This document shows, one piece after another, positions 6,320 to 13,230 of a DNA stretch of 15,977 bases (the stretch's first letter is position 1; every line of letters begins with the position of its first letter). Source of the stretch: JAHFLD01 sp964367145 (GTDB lineage Bacteria; Patescibacteriota; Minisyncoccia; UBA6257; 1-14-0-10-40-38); assembly GCA_964367145.1 (NCBI GenBank), contig CAYIWJ010000016.1:1-15977 (forward strand). The letters are read 5' to 3'. The notes beneath the pieces were generated by a model. That model saw nothing but the letters and a program-made list of their open reading frames with translations. It did not search any database and had not been told where the DNA came from. The position numbers were made by a program, and so were the translations under genes.

Positions 6320-7192
6320 ATGCGAACCCTACTTCTAATTGATGTTCACGCTTTGGTTCATCGTTTTTTTCACGCTTTGCCACCGCTCACGAGTCCCGCT
6401 GGCGAGCAAGTGAACGCGCTTTATGGTTTGGCCGGGATTTTGTTAAAAATCTTGAAACCAGACGACGGCTCCACGCCGCCGGATTTTATTGCCGCCGCCG
6501 CCGACCGACCCGAGCCGACCTTCCGCAAACTTGGTTATGACGCCTACAAGGCTACTCGTCCGGCGACTGACGACGCCTTGATTGCTCAATTCCGACATTT
6601 GCCGGAACTTTTTGCCGCTTTTGAAGTTCCTTTTTTTTCGGTGGCTGGATTTGAGGCGGATGACGTTATCGGGACTTTGGTTACTCGCTTCGGTTCCGAA
6701 CATGATTTACGAATAGTGATGCTTTCGGGGGATAGGGATTTATTTCAGCTGGTTGCCGATGATCGGGTGGTGATGAATATTTTACAAAGCGGTGGGGGAG
6801 CTACTGTGCTAGCGAATGAGGAATATGTAGTTCGCGAATATGGCGTGGCGCCGAAAAATTTTGTGGATTATAAAGGATTAGTGGGTGATCCGTCGGATAA
6901 CATTCCTGGGGCGCGGGGGATTGGGCCGAAGGCGGCGCGAGAACTTTTGAAGGAATTTATTTCGCTGGAAGGCGTCTATGAGAACTTTGGGTTGATCAAA
7001 AACAACCTAGTAGAGAGATTGGAGGCTTCGCGCGAACTGGCTTTTATGTCGCGAGAATTGGCCACGATTCGGCGCGATGTGCCGCTGGATTTGTTTAATC
7101 TGGATTTTTTGGCAACTCACGGGCTAAGTCGCGAAAAGCTGGCGTCATTTTTAACCGAGTTTGGTTTTCAGAGTTTTTTGGCGCGGATTTAG
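6320..7192 (+). CDS. Stand-alone 5'-3' exonuclease (Pol I N-domain-like, FEN family)
   Basis: This 290-residue structure-specific 5' nuclease is equivalent to the N-terminal domain of DNA polymerase I, which removes RNA primers and 5' flaps. Metal-binding acidic residues are at the expected places: Asp8 (LLLIDVHAL), Glu112, Asp114 and Asp115 (GFEADDVIGTL), Asp138 and Asp140 (LSGDRDLFQLV), and Asp190 and Asp193 (GLVGDPSDNIPG). The helix-hairpin-helix-like DNA-binding stretch GARGIGPKAARELL follows (197-210). The conserved FRK...YDAYKATRP segment (68-81) is intact. The protein ends after the exonuclease C-terminal region, with no polymerase or proofreading domain. ATG 6320 gives MRTLLLID, the usual family N-terminus. 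The in-frame TTG at 6299 adds seven extra residues. No Shine-Dalgarno site is seen, and a weak TATATC lies just upstream (6310-6315). Confidence 0.92.
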   Translation: MRTLLLIDVHALVHRFFHALPPLTSPAGEQVNALYGLAGILLKILKPDDGSTPPDFIAAAADRPEPTFRKLGYDAYKATRPATDDALIAQFRHLPELFAAFEVPFFSVAGFEADDVIGTLVTRFGSEHDLRIVMLSGDRDLFQLVADDRVVMNILQSGGGATVLANEEYVVREYGVAPKNFVDYKGLVGDPSDNIPGARGIGPKAARELLKEFISLEGVYENFGLIKNNLVERLEASRELAFMSRELATIRRDVPLDLFNLDFLATHGLSREKLASFLTEFGFQSFLARI

Positions 7193-7221
7193 GTGGTTTT
7201 TATCTTGGTGAAAATTGTTTG

Positions 7222-7230
7222 TGTTATTCT
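7222..7230 (+). promoter_or_regulatory. Extended -10 of the histidine kinase gene
   Basis: TG-t-TATTCT (hexamer 7225-7230) predicts +1 near 7237. That would exclude the ATG at 7234 and leave the ATG at 7243 with a leader of about 6 bases. No clear -35 is visible. Confidence 0.5.
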
Positions 7231-7242
7231 TAAATGAGTTCT

Positions 7243-8562
7243 ATGTCTGATTTTAAGAAGTATTTAGGCTATCCTGCGATGCGGATGTTTTGGTTTTTTG
7301 CGGTTTTCGCGCTCATTGTGACTTTGGGCGGATTTTTTTTCTTGGAGCCGCTGGCCCACGCTCTGGTTTTTGCGGTTTTGGTTGTTGTTGGTGGAATGAT
7401 TTTTGGCACTAGTGTTCGGGTGGCACGATCCGCACTTGATTTACAGTTAGAGCGACGTAGGTTGGAAACTATTATCGCCGATTTGAATGACGGCGTGGTG
7501 GCATATGACAATGATTTTAAGATGTTAGTTTTTAACAAGGCGGCCGAACAGATTTTTAACGTCAAAGCAGATAGAATTTTACAACAGTCATTCACTTTGC
7601 AAGTCAAAGAGCGCTTACCAGCCGAGTATCGTTTATTGCTCGCGGTTTTGTTTCCGGCGTTGGCACCGATTGTGGTGCGGCGTTCCGAGCCGGGGATTTA
7701 TCCACAAGTATTGGATTTTACTTTTACCGAACCGGCGGTTGAGTTGCGAGTCTCAACCAGTCGTATTCTTGGAGATGATGGCGAATCCCTTGGGTTTATC
7801 AAAATAGTTCGCGACCGAACTCGGGAGATTGACTTGTTGCGTTCCAAGAGTGAGTTTATTGAGATTGCTTCACATCAGTTGCGCACGCCGCTAACCGGAA
7901 TCGTGTGGGCGTGGGAGAGTTTGGTCAATGAGGATCTTAAACCGGAAACGCATGCGCTGGCTGCCTCTGGTTTGCAGGCGACCAAGCATTTGGGGGATAT
8001 TATTGACGACATGCTGGACGTTTCCCGAATTGAAGAGGGGCGATTTGGTTATGATTTTATCTCGCAGGATATAGTTGCTTTCTTGCAGAAAATTGTAGAC
8101 GAGGCTGGTTTGGCGGCTACTAAATATCAAGTCAAAGTTTATTTTGAAGCTCCCGCGGAGAAAAATATCGCGCTAACTTTTGACCCGAAGAAACTCGCAA
8201 TCGCGGTTTCTAATTTAATTGATAACGCCTTGAAATACAATGTTAAAAACGGGCAGGTGGTGGTTAAAGCCGAACTGGTTGTGGGAGAGCCTTATATTAA
8301 AATCAGCGTCAGTGATACTGGTATTGGGATTCCGGAGAAGGATTTGTCCAAGCTGTTTGCTAAGTTTTTTCGCAGTGATAATGCTTCGCGCTTTGCGACC
8401 GAGGGCACGGGTTTGGGTATCTATATTGCGAAAAATGTTGTGGAACGGCACGGAGGTAAAATTTGGGTGGAGTCCGAGCTTAATCGCGGAACGACGTTTT
8501 ATTTTACCCTGCCAACCGACCCGGCCTTGATTCCGGTGAAGGAGAGGGTTTATGGAGAATAG
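7243..8562 (+). CDS. PAS-domain membrane sensor histidine kinase (orphan)
   Basis: A 439-residue membrane histidine kinase of a two-component system. Two membrane helices (about 14-34 and 37-58) are joined by a very short loop, so there is almost no external sensor domain. A PAS domain (about 72-190) probably senses an internal or membrane signal. Kinase motifs are complete: H-box ASHQLRTPL with phospho-acceptor His211, N-box NLIDNALKY (324-332), G1 DTGIGIP (358-364), F-box FAKFFRS (372-378) and G2 GTGLGIYIAKN (388-398). No response regulator gene lies within the window, so its partner is elsewhere. The ATG at 7243 fits the extended -10 best; the ATG at 7234 would add three residues (Met-Ser-Ser). 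The gene ends with TAG at 8560-8562, and the hairpin that follows is oriented for the opposite strand. Confidence 0.93.
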   Translation: MSDFKKYLGYPAMRMFWFFAVFALIVTLGGFFFLEPLAHALVFAVLVVVGGMIFGTSVRVARSALDLQLERRRLETIIADLNDGVVAYDNDFKMLVFNKAAEQIFNVKADRILQQSFTLQVKERLPAEYRLLLAVLFPALAPIVVRRSEPGIYPQVLDFTFTEPAVELRVSTSRILGDDGESLGFIKIVRDRTREIDLLRSKSEFIEIASHQLRTPLTGIVWAWESLVNEDLKPETHALAASGLQATKHLGDIIDDMLDVSRIEEGRFGYDFISQDIVAFLQKIVDEAGLAATKYQVKVYFEAPAEKNIALTFDPKKLAIAVSNLIDNALKYNVKNGQVVVKAELVVGEPYIKISVSDTGIGIPEKDLSKLFAKFFRSDNASRFATEGTGLGIYIAKNVVERHGGKIWVESELNRGTTFYFTLPTDPALIPVKERVYGE

Positions 8563-8592
8563 GGTGATGAGGTTGATATAGAAGGAGTTAAT

Positions 8593-8621
8593 AAAAAACC
8601 CGCGGAGTGTTTCCGCGGGTT
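8593..8621 (-). terminator. Intrinsic terminator of the 8637-8981 gene
   Basis: A perfect 10-bp stem (AACCCGCGGA 8597-8606 with TCCGCGGGTT 8612-8621, 5-base loop). On the minus strand it runs into TTTTTTAT. The stem core matches that of the terminator at 3804-3830. Confidence 0.88.
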
Positions 8622-8636
8622 TGGGTTGGAACTGGT

Positions 8637-8981
8637 TCAGCGTTGCGTCGGCGAGCTTGCGGCTCGCGACTCGGTGTCACTCTGCGTAATAGCTTGAGCG
8701 ACGTCGTTCAGCGTGGTGACGAGCTGATCGGTCTTGCTGGTGAGCTTTTCGAAGCTTTGGTTCATCTTCGCGAGAGCTCTGACGATCTCTTCGTTCTCCT
8801 TGGCTGTCGATTGTGCTTTCTTGAGATCGGCGTCATCCAGCTTGGTGGTGGTGTCCGTCTTGCTTTGGTCAGCGAGAGTCATGTGGCGGTTGGTTCTGAC
8901 CGTTTGAACGCCAGACTTCACTATGACGGTGAAGCAGAGCAGAAGAGCGAGAACTCCGGCGATGCCAACGTACTTGCGCAT
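8637..8981 (-). CDS. Small membrane-anchored coiled-coil protein
   Basis: A 114-residue protein of unknown function. Residues 1-5 (MRKYV) are basic, 6-22 form a hydrophobic anchor or uncleaved signal (GIAGVLALLLCFTVIVK), and about 48-102 is a charged, heptad-like coiled-coil region. The tail is Ser/Pro-rich. The start at 8981 is firm: AAGGAGA lies just upstream (8987-8993), and a consensus promoter lies at 9045-9074. The longer frame to 9104 crosses that promoter. Codon choice differs from the rest of the window: Lys is nearly always AAG, and Asn, Asp, Thr, Leu, Ile and Phe mostly end in C, whereas the minus-strand rpsT prefers AAA. With its strong promoter and terminator it looks either highly expressed or acquired (inference). 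It could oligomerise or tether something at the membrane; no enzymatic motif is present. Confidence 0.78.
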   Translation of the reverse strand: MRKYVGIAGVLALLLCFTVIVKSGVQTVRTNRHMTLADQSKTDTTTKLDDADLKKAQSTAKENEEIVRALAKMNQSFEKLTSKTDQLVTTLNDVAQAITQSDTESRAASSPTQR

Positions 8982-9019
8982 GAAATCTCCTTGAATTGAG
9001 AAAGAGCTGTTTTCTATCG

Positions 9020-9036
9020 CCAAGTCCTTAACTTGG
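9020..9036 (-). promoter_or_regulatory. Hairpin at the very 5' end of the 8637-8981 mRNA
   Basis: CCAAGT and ACTTGG arms (9031-9036 and 9020-9025) with a 5-base loop form a perfect 6-bp inverted repeat. It starts about two bases after the predicted +1 (9038). It could be a 5' mRNA-stabilising hairpin or an operator. Confidence 0.45.
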
Positions 9037-9044
9037 TTGTTTGT

Positions 9045-9074
9045 ATTATAGCATAATATTTCTGTTTTTGTCAA
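9045..9074 (-). promoter_or_regulatory. Consensus sigma-70 promoter of the 8637-8981 gene
   Basis: Minus strand TTGACA (9074-9069), 18 bases, TATAAT (9050-9045) preceded by TG-c. Both hexamers are perfect, which makes this the strongest-looking promoter in the window. Predicted +1 is about 9038, giving a leader of ~57 bases. Confidence 0.8.
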
Positions 9075-9154
9075 TACCAAGCAAAAGCCCTGTAAGATGG
9101 GCATTTTTATGCTTTTTTAGGTTTTGGTCGCTCTTTACCGCAGGCTATTTACCC

Positions 9155-9160
9155 TATAAC
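9155..9160 (+). promoter_or_regulatory. Putative -10 of mutM
   Basis: TATAAC at 9155-9160 ends 9 bases before the ATG at 9170, predicting a leader of about 3 bases. No convincing -35 is visible. Confidence 0.4.
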
Positions 9161-9169
9161 CTAATTCAC

Positions 9170-10039
9170 ATGCCAGAACTTCCGGAGGTGGAAACCGTGG
9201 TGCGAGATTTGCGGCAACGGCTTGTGGGGCGGATTATTATTGATTTGTGGCATGATAAAACGAGGATTATTAAGGATTGGCGTAAGCAGAGAAACTTGGT
9301 TTTTTCTCCGGCGGTGATTCGGCGATTCCGGCGGGATATTGTCGGGAAAAAAGTGGTGGCGGTTAAGCGCCGCGCCAAAAATATTTTGATTTTTCTTGAG
9401 GGCGATATTTGCTTGTTGGTTCACTTGAAGATGACTGGGCATTTTTTATTTGGATCTTGGCGGGATACTAAGCAGAGAGCCGCGCGTTACGTCCATGTGG
9501 TTTTTGGACTTGATTCGGGGCCGGATTTGGCTTTTTCGGACGTGCGCAAGTTTGGAAAAATCCTTTGGGGAAGTGCTCAAGAGATTTTGAATTTGCCCGA
9601 GCTTATAAAACTGGGGCCGGAGCCGTTAGATATTTATTTTACACCTAAAGTTTTAATGACTCGGCTGGCGGAAGTTCGTGCGCCACTAAAACCTGTTTTA
9701 ATGGATCCGACCCGGATTGCGGGAATAGGCAATATCTACGCCGATGAAATTTTATGGCGAGCGAAAATCAGTCCTTATCTTTCGGCGGGGAACCTTAAAC
9801 AACCGCAGATTAAATCCTTGCATGCGGCGATTCGCGCTATTTTATCCAAGGCGATAGATTTACGCGGAACTTCGATGCGAGATTATCGTGATACGAGTGG
9901 GGAAAAGGGGGGTTACTACGAAGTCGTTTCGGTTTATGGCCGACATGGAAAACCTTGTCGTCGCTGTCGAGTGTTAATTCGGCGTGAAGTTCTGCGTGGC
10001 AGGTCAACCCATTTTTGCCCACAATGTCAGTCGCGTTAG
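9170..10039 (+). CDS. mutM: Formamidopyrimidine-DNA glycosylase (Fpg/MutM)
   Basis: A bifunctional glycosylase/AP-lyase that removes 8-oxoguanine and formamidopyrimidines from DNA, 289 residues long. The start at ATG 9170 is fixed by chemistry: the mature protein must begin PELPEVET, with Pro2 as the catalytic nucleophile and Glu3 beside it. The open frame continuing up to 9041 is not part of the gene. Other family marks are KRRAKNIL (Lys70, the beta-hairpin lysine), HLKMTGH (85-91), DVRKFG (124-129), the helix-two-turn-helix GIGNIYADEILW (185-196) and a C-terminal zinc finger with Cys263, Cys266, Cys283 and Cys286, in which Arg278 lies in GRSTHFC. There are about ten extra residues around 30-48 (DKTRIIKDWRKQRNL), as seen in some other bacterial members. 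It is followed 15 bases later by holA. Confidence 0.96.
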   Translation: MPELPEVETVVRDLRQRLVGRIIIDLWHDKTRIIKDWRKQRNLVFSPAVIRRFRRDIVGKKVVAVKRRAKNILIFLEGDICLLVHLKMTGHFLFGSWRDTKQRAARYVHVVFGLDSGPDLAFSDVRKFGKILWGSAQEILNLPELIKLGPEPLDIYFTPKVLMTRLAEVRAPLKPVLMDPTRIAGIGNIYADEILWRAKISPYLSAGNLKQPQIKSLHAAIRAILSKAIDLRGTSMRDYRDTSGEKGGYYEVVSVYGRHGKPCRRCRVLIRREVLRGRSTHFCPQCQSR

Positions 10040-10041
10040 AG

Positions 10042-10047
10042 TATAAT
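10042..10047 (+). promoter_or_regulatory. Putative leaderless -10 of holA
   Basis: TATAAT at 10042-10047 ends 7 bases before the ATG at 10055, so +1 would fall on the start codon. AAAGG between them is too close to the ATG to be an ordinary Shine-Dalgarno site. The -35 is unclear. Confidence 0.5.
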
Positions 10048-10054
10048 CTAAAGG

Positions 10055-10867
10055 ATGCTAATCTATCTTTATGGTGCGGATGCGTATCGGCGTAATTTGA
10101 AGGCAAACGAGATTGTCTCGCGATTTTCCAAGAAGAACGCGCCGGTAGTGAACGAAGTTTTTGCCTTTGGCAAGGATTTAACTACGGAGCAATTAAAAAG
10201 CGAAGTGGGGAGATTGGTGACTTTTTTGGGAAGTCAGTCGCTTTTTGGCGGAGGTGTTTTGGCCCAGGTTGCGGAGCTTGAAGAATCAACCAAGGATCTT
10301 TTGGCGGCTTTGAAGCGCGAGGCGGCAAATGAAGACGTTGCTCGCTTGGTGGTGGTGAGTGTTTTAAAAAAACTTCCCAAGGAATTTTCTTTTTTGGAAA
10401 AGTTGCCGGCGCGAGTATTTGATTTTGCACCCTTTGAAGATTTGAAGGAATTTAGCGCTTTTTTGCGTGGCGAGGTGAAGAATCGGGATTTGGCTGTCGC
10501 GCCTAATCTTATTGATCAGATCGCCAAGGTTTTTATAGGGGATTCGTGGAGTGCCATAACAGAACTTGAGCGGTTGTCGCTAGGAGGAGTTGCAAGTTTT
10601 AATCTTCCGGTGCCGGATTTTTTCTCTCTCGTTCAGAAAATCAAAGGAGCGGCTACGGTTTCGGCAAAACTTTCGGCTTTAGCAATAGCTCTTGAGAAAG
10701 AGGAGCCGGCGGCGGTGTTTAATATGTTAGCCTCCTTGGCTTCCGGAGAAACTAAAGTTTTGATGGCGGATTATGATATAGCCGTCAAATCCGGAAAACT
10801 GGAATACGACGACGTACTATTAGACTTTGTTTTGGGCGGTAAGCTTTTTAGCGAGGCGAGATTTTAA
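10055..10867 (+). CDS. holA: DNA polymerase III delta subunit-like clamp-loader protein
   Basis: This 270-residue protein fits the delta subunit (HolA), which opens the sliding clamp during loading. Signs are the N-terminal strand MLIYLYGADAYRRNLKANEI (the usual YLLYGED-x-[FY] opening), the central LFGGGVLAQVAELEE followed by LVVVSVLKKLPK, and the domain-III-like helical C-terminus (about 165-270). It has no Walker motif, as expected for delta. It is shorter than the usual ~330 residues, mostly at the C-terminus, where AVKSGKLEYDDVLLDFVLGG resembles the final helices of the family. Its last 48 bases overlap the 3' end of rpsT on the opposite strand. The family is divergent and the call rests on pattern and length, so confidence is moderate. 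Confidence 0.75.
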   Translation: MLIYLYGADAYRRNLKANEIVSRFSKKNAPVVNEVFAFGKDLTTEQLKSEVGRLVTFLGSQSLFGGGVLAQVAELEESTKDLLAALKREAANEDVARLVVVSVLKKLPKEFSFLEKLPARVFDFAPFEDLKEFSAFLRGEVKNRDLAVAPNLIDQIAKVFIGDSWSAITELERLSLGGVASFNLPVPDFFSLVQKIKGAATVSAKLSALAIALEKEEPAAVFNMLASLASGETKVLMADYDIAVKSGKLEYDDVLLDFVLGGKLFSEARF

Positions 10868-11086
10868 ACGGCTGGCGCGGTTCTTTTTGATAAACTTAGT
10901 TTTCAAGACTTTATCGATGGCCTGATAGACGGTGCTCAAATGAGCTGCCGCTTTTTCTTGATCACTAACGAGCAAGCGACGATATTCTTTGATCGCGGCT
11001 TTGATTTTGTCTTTTTGTTCAAGATTAACCGCATGGCGGCTTTTGTTTTGGCGAAGGGCTTTTTTGGCGGAAGTTGTTTTGGGCAT
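10820..11086 (-). CDS. rpsT: 30S ribosomal protein S20
   Basis: An 88-residue, very basic S20 that binds 16S rRNA in the small subunit; the length is typical. It begins MPKTTSAKKALRQNKSRHAV and contains KDKIKAAIKEYRRLL. Central HLSTVYQAIDKVLKTKFIKK and C-terminal KNRASRLKSRLAKKL are diagnostic (usual forms: ...KAIDKAAKKGVIHKNTAARKKSRLAKKLN). It runs towards holA, and the two coding regions share 48 bp tail to tail. No terminator is seen past its stop within holA. It is divergent from the DksA-like gene and is driven by the promoter at 11104-11132, with a leader of only about 10 bases and no Shine-Dalgarno site. Confidence 0.95.
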   Translation of the reverse strand: MPKTTSAKKALRQNKSRHAVNLEQKDKIKAAIKEYRRLLVSDQEKAAAHLSTVYQAIDKVLKTKFIKKNRASRLKSRLAKKLTAQNKV

Positions 11087-11103
11087 GGGTTTTAAGTTCT
11101 TGC

Positions 11104-11132
11104 AGTATAGTTAAGGAACGTTTTTTTGGCAA
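11104..11132 (-). promoter_or_regulatory. Promoter of rpsT
   Basis: Minus strand TTGCCA (11132-11127), 17 bases, TATACT (11109-11104). Predicted +1 is about 11097, roughly 10 bases before the ATG. Confidence 0.7.
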
Positions 11133-11154
11133 GTTCTGATTTTGGTTTACCACG

Positions 11155-11170
11155 GACTTCACTTGAAGTC
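11155..11170. promoter_or_regulatory. Perfect palindrome over the -35 of the DksA-like gene (candidate operator)
   Basis: GACTTCA (11155-11161) and TGAAGTC (11164-11170) are exact inverted repeats separated by CT. The palindrome covers the presumed -35 (TTCACT, 11158-11163) of the gene at 11195. It lies about 23 bases upstream of the divergent rpsT -35, so a bound protein could affect both. Confidence 0.45.
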
Positions 11171-11186
11171 TTCTTTTTGTTACCAT
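11158..11186 (+). promoter_or_regulatory. Promoter of the DksA/TraR-like gene
   Basis: TTCACT (11158-11163), 17 bases, TG-t-TACCAT (hexamer 11181-11186). Predicted +1 is about 11193, two bases before the ATG, so the mRNA is effectively leaderless. Confidence 0.6.
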
Positions 11187-11194
11187 GATCCCAT

Positions 11195-11551
11195 ATGACC
11201 CTATCTACCGCGGAGATTGAGAAATTTAAAAAGAGACTTTTGGGAATGAAGCGAGACTTGGAACAGCAAGTTTCTGATTTGGAATCAAAACCAGCTGATT
11301 TTGGCGATGATGTTGACGCCCTTGATGAGGAAAAGAACGAAGCCGAAACTTTTGGCTCCCAGTTGGGAGTCGCGCAGGCGCTTCGCGAGCGTTTGGCTAA
11401 CGTGTCGGCCGGTATCCAGAGAATTGAGCATGGCGATTATGGAAAGTGCGAAAAATGTGGTGGCGCGATTGAAAACAGCATTTTGGAGATTGATCCCGAG
11501 ACGCGTTTTTGCCAGCAGTGCAAGCTCAATATGGGTTTGGCCAAGAAGTAG
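11195..11551 (+). CDS. DksA/TraR-family zinc-finger protein
   Basis: This 118-residue protein has the DksA/TraR layout. An N-terminal coiled coil (about 5-78) is followed by a C4 zinc finger with Cys85, Cys88, Cys106 and Cys109 (KCEKCGG...RFCQQCK). DksA proteins enter the RNA polymerase secondary channel and, with ppGpp, adjust rRNA and stress promoters. Acidic residues near the coiled-coil tip (FGDDVDALDEEKNEAE, 36-51) correspond roughly to the acidic tip of DksA (DPADRA). The match is not exact, so activity on polymerase is inferred. The IEHGDYGKCEKCGGAIEN stretch is typical of the family. It is divergent from rpsT across a 108-base region containing both promoters and a palindrome. comM begins 69 bases downstream and might be partly cotranscribed. 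Confidence 0.9.
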   Translation: MTLSTAEIEKFKKRLLGMKRDLEQQVSDLESKPADFGDDVDALDEEKNEAETFGSQLGVAQALRERLANVSAGIQRIEHGDYGKCEKCGGAIENSILEIDPETRFCQQCKLNMGLAKK

Positions 11552-11608
11552 TTGGCGGGCGCGAAGTTATTTTTTGGAGCGGTTTATGATTGGCTAAAAA
11601 AGCAGAAG

Positions 11609-11614
11609 TAATTT
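11609..11614 (+). promoter_or_regulatory. Weak putative -10 of comM
   Basis: TAATTT at 11609-11614 ends 6 bases before the ATG at 11621, the same spacing as the other leaderless promoters. It lacks the TG extension and a -35, so read-through from the upstream gene is also possible. Confidence 0.3.
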
Positions 11615-11620
11615 TATTGT

Positions 11621-13153
11621 ATGCCCGCGCTCTCAAAAATATTTTCGGCGGAACTTGATGGAATTGAGGCGCGCTTGATTGAGGTTGAAACTGATATTAA
11701 CGTAGGTTTGCATAGCTTTACCATTGTTGGTCTAGCAGATAAGGCGTTATCTGAAGCTAAGGAGCGAGTTAATTCCGCTTTGAAAAATATTGGAGTTAAG
11801 GCTCCAAATCGGGAGAATCGCCGGATTGTGGTTAATTTGGCGCCGGCAGATTTTAAAAAAACGGGATCGCATTATGATTTACCGATTGCTTTGGGGTATT
11901 TACGAGCCAGTGGACAAATAAAAGAAGTGGATAATTCTCATTCTCTTTTTGCCGGTGAGCTTTCGCTGGATGGTTTTTTGCGACCGATGAACGGAGCTTT
12001 AAGTATGGCGCGGATGGCGCGAGCTAAGGGGTTTAATCAAATTTTTCTTCCGGAAAAGAATGCCCCAGAGGCGGCGATGGTTTCTGGTCTGACCGTTTTT
12101 CCGGTGCGCGGACTTTTGGAGCTTGTTGCTCATTTGGAAGAAAAGGCTTTTATAGTTCCACAGGTTGTGACCGAGTTTATTGAGCGGGCGGATTTTCCGT
12201 TAGTTAATATTGGAGAGATTAAGGGGCAGGCGACGGCGAAGCGAGTTCTGTTGATTGCCGCGGCGGGTGGGCACAATGTTTTGTTTGTTGGTCCTCCGGG
12301 TACTGGCAAAACGATGCTGGCCCAAGCCTTGGCTTCTATTTTACCAGCTCCGACCCTTGATGAGGTGATTGAGATGACTCAAATCTACAGTGCCGCTGGC
12401 GAATTGGGTAATCGTCCCTATGTGAATTACCGACCCTTTCGAGCGCCGCACCAGACGGCATCCGTGGCCGCGATTATGGGTGGCGGGCAGACGCCGCGCC
12501 CCGGTGAAATTAGTTTAGCTCATCGGGGAGTTCTATTTTTGGATGAGTTACCAGAGTTTAGGCGCGATCTTTTGGAGAGTTTGCGCCAACCGTTAGAGTC
12601 GGGGGTTGCGACGGTTACTCGAGTGCGGAGCACGTTGTCGCTTCCGGCAAGGTTTATGTTGGTTGCCGCCATGAATCCTTGTCCTTGCGGTTTTTATGGT
12701 GATGCAGAAAAGACTTGCAGTTGCGCGGCGTACGAGGTGCTAAAATATCAAAAAAAGATTTCTGGGCCTTTGCTGGATCGTATTGATTTACAAATTACCG
12801 TGCCGCGTATTACCGCCGAGGAACTTCGGGGGGTGGCGGTTGATAATTCGTTGGCGCAGATTATGAGGGAAAAAGTTGGACTGGCTCGCGCGACTCAACG
12901 CGAGCGTTTGGCGGGTGCCAAGCGCAAATTTACCAACGCCGAGTTGAGTTCAGCGGAGTGTGATCGAATGATCAAAATTGATCCGAGGGCGGAGCAATTT
13001 TTGCTGGCTATGTTACAAAGATCTTTAATTTCCGCCCGCGGTTATTATCGAGTTCTGAAAACAGCTCAAACCATAGCTGACCTGGAGAGTTCCAAAACGG
13101 TGCTTGAAGCGCATTTGGCTGAGGCTTTTAGTTATCGCTTAAGAGAAGCCTAG
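11621..13153 (+). CDS. comM: ComM/YifB-type magnesium-chelatase-like AAA+ ATPase
   Basis: A 510-residue, full-length ComM-like protein, a hexameric helicase that aids branch migration when incoming DNA recombines during natural transformation. Domain order: N-terminal Lon/S5-like domain (about 1-170, with LDGIEARLIEVETDI and FTIVGLADKALSEAKERV), AAA+ core (about 190-400) and a C-terminal helical domain (about 410-505, with RSLISARGYYRVLKTAQTIA). Motifs are Walker A GPPGTGKT (224-231), PFRAPHQTAS (272-281), GEISLAHRGVLFLDELPEF (295-313, Walker B Asp308/Glu309) and a cysteine cluster NPCPCGFYGD...CSC (Cys354, 356, 366, 368) that is typical of the family. LLDRIDL (384-390) follows. It starts at ATG 11621 with no Shine-Dalgarno site. 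Together with the nearby repair genes it fits a set serving DNA uptake and maintenance. Confidence 0.93.
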   Translation: MPALSKIFSAELDGIEARLIEVETDINVGLHSFTIVGLADKALSEAKERVNSALKNIGVKAPNRENRRIVVNLAPADFKKTGSHYDLPIALGYLRASGQIKEVDNSHSLFAGELSLDGFLRPMNGALSMARMARAKGFNQIFLPEKNAPEAAMVSGLTVFPVRGLLELVAHLEEKAFIVPQVVTEFIERADFPLVNIGEIKGQATAKRVLLIAAAGGHNVLFVGPPGTGKTMLAQALASILPAPTLDEVIEMTQIYSAAGELGNRPYVNYRPFRAPHQTASVAAIMGGGQTPRPGEISLAHRGVLFLDELPEFRRDLLESLRQPLESGVATVTRVRSTLSLPARFMLVAAMNPCPCGFYGDAEKTCSCAAYEVLKYQKKISGPLLDRIDLQITVPRITAEELRGVAVDNSLAQIMREKVGLARATQRERLAGAKRKFTNAELSSAECDRMIKIDPRAEQFLLAMLQRSLISARGYYRVLKTAQTIADLESSKTVLEAHLAEAFSYRLREA

Positions 13154-13156
13154 ATT

Positions 13157-13185
13157 TTGACCTGTTCGGGATTTTCTGTTACCTT
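13157..13185 (+). promoter_or_regulatory. Promoter of the unknown gene at 13231
   Basis: TTGACC (13157-13162), 17 bases, TG-t-TACCTT (hexamer 13180-13185). Predicted +1 is about 13192. The ~39-base leader holds GGAGG at 13220-13224, six bases before the TTG start. Confidence 0.65.
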
Positions 13186-13230
13186 ATTTTTTAGTACCTT
13201 GAATCCAGTTTTTGTAGCCGGAGGTTTTCC

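Noticed and set aside
9041..9169. Upstream in-frame extension of mutM from 9041
   Set aside because: Fpg needs Pro2 of MPELPEVET at the N-terminus for catalysis, and the extension crosses the divergent promoter at 9045-9074.
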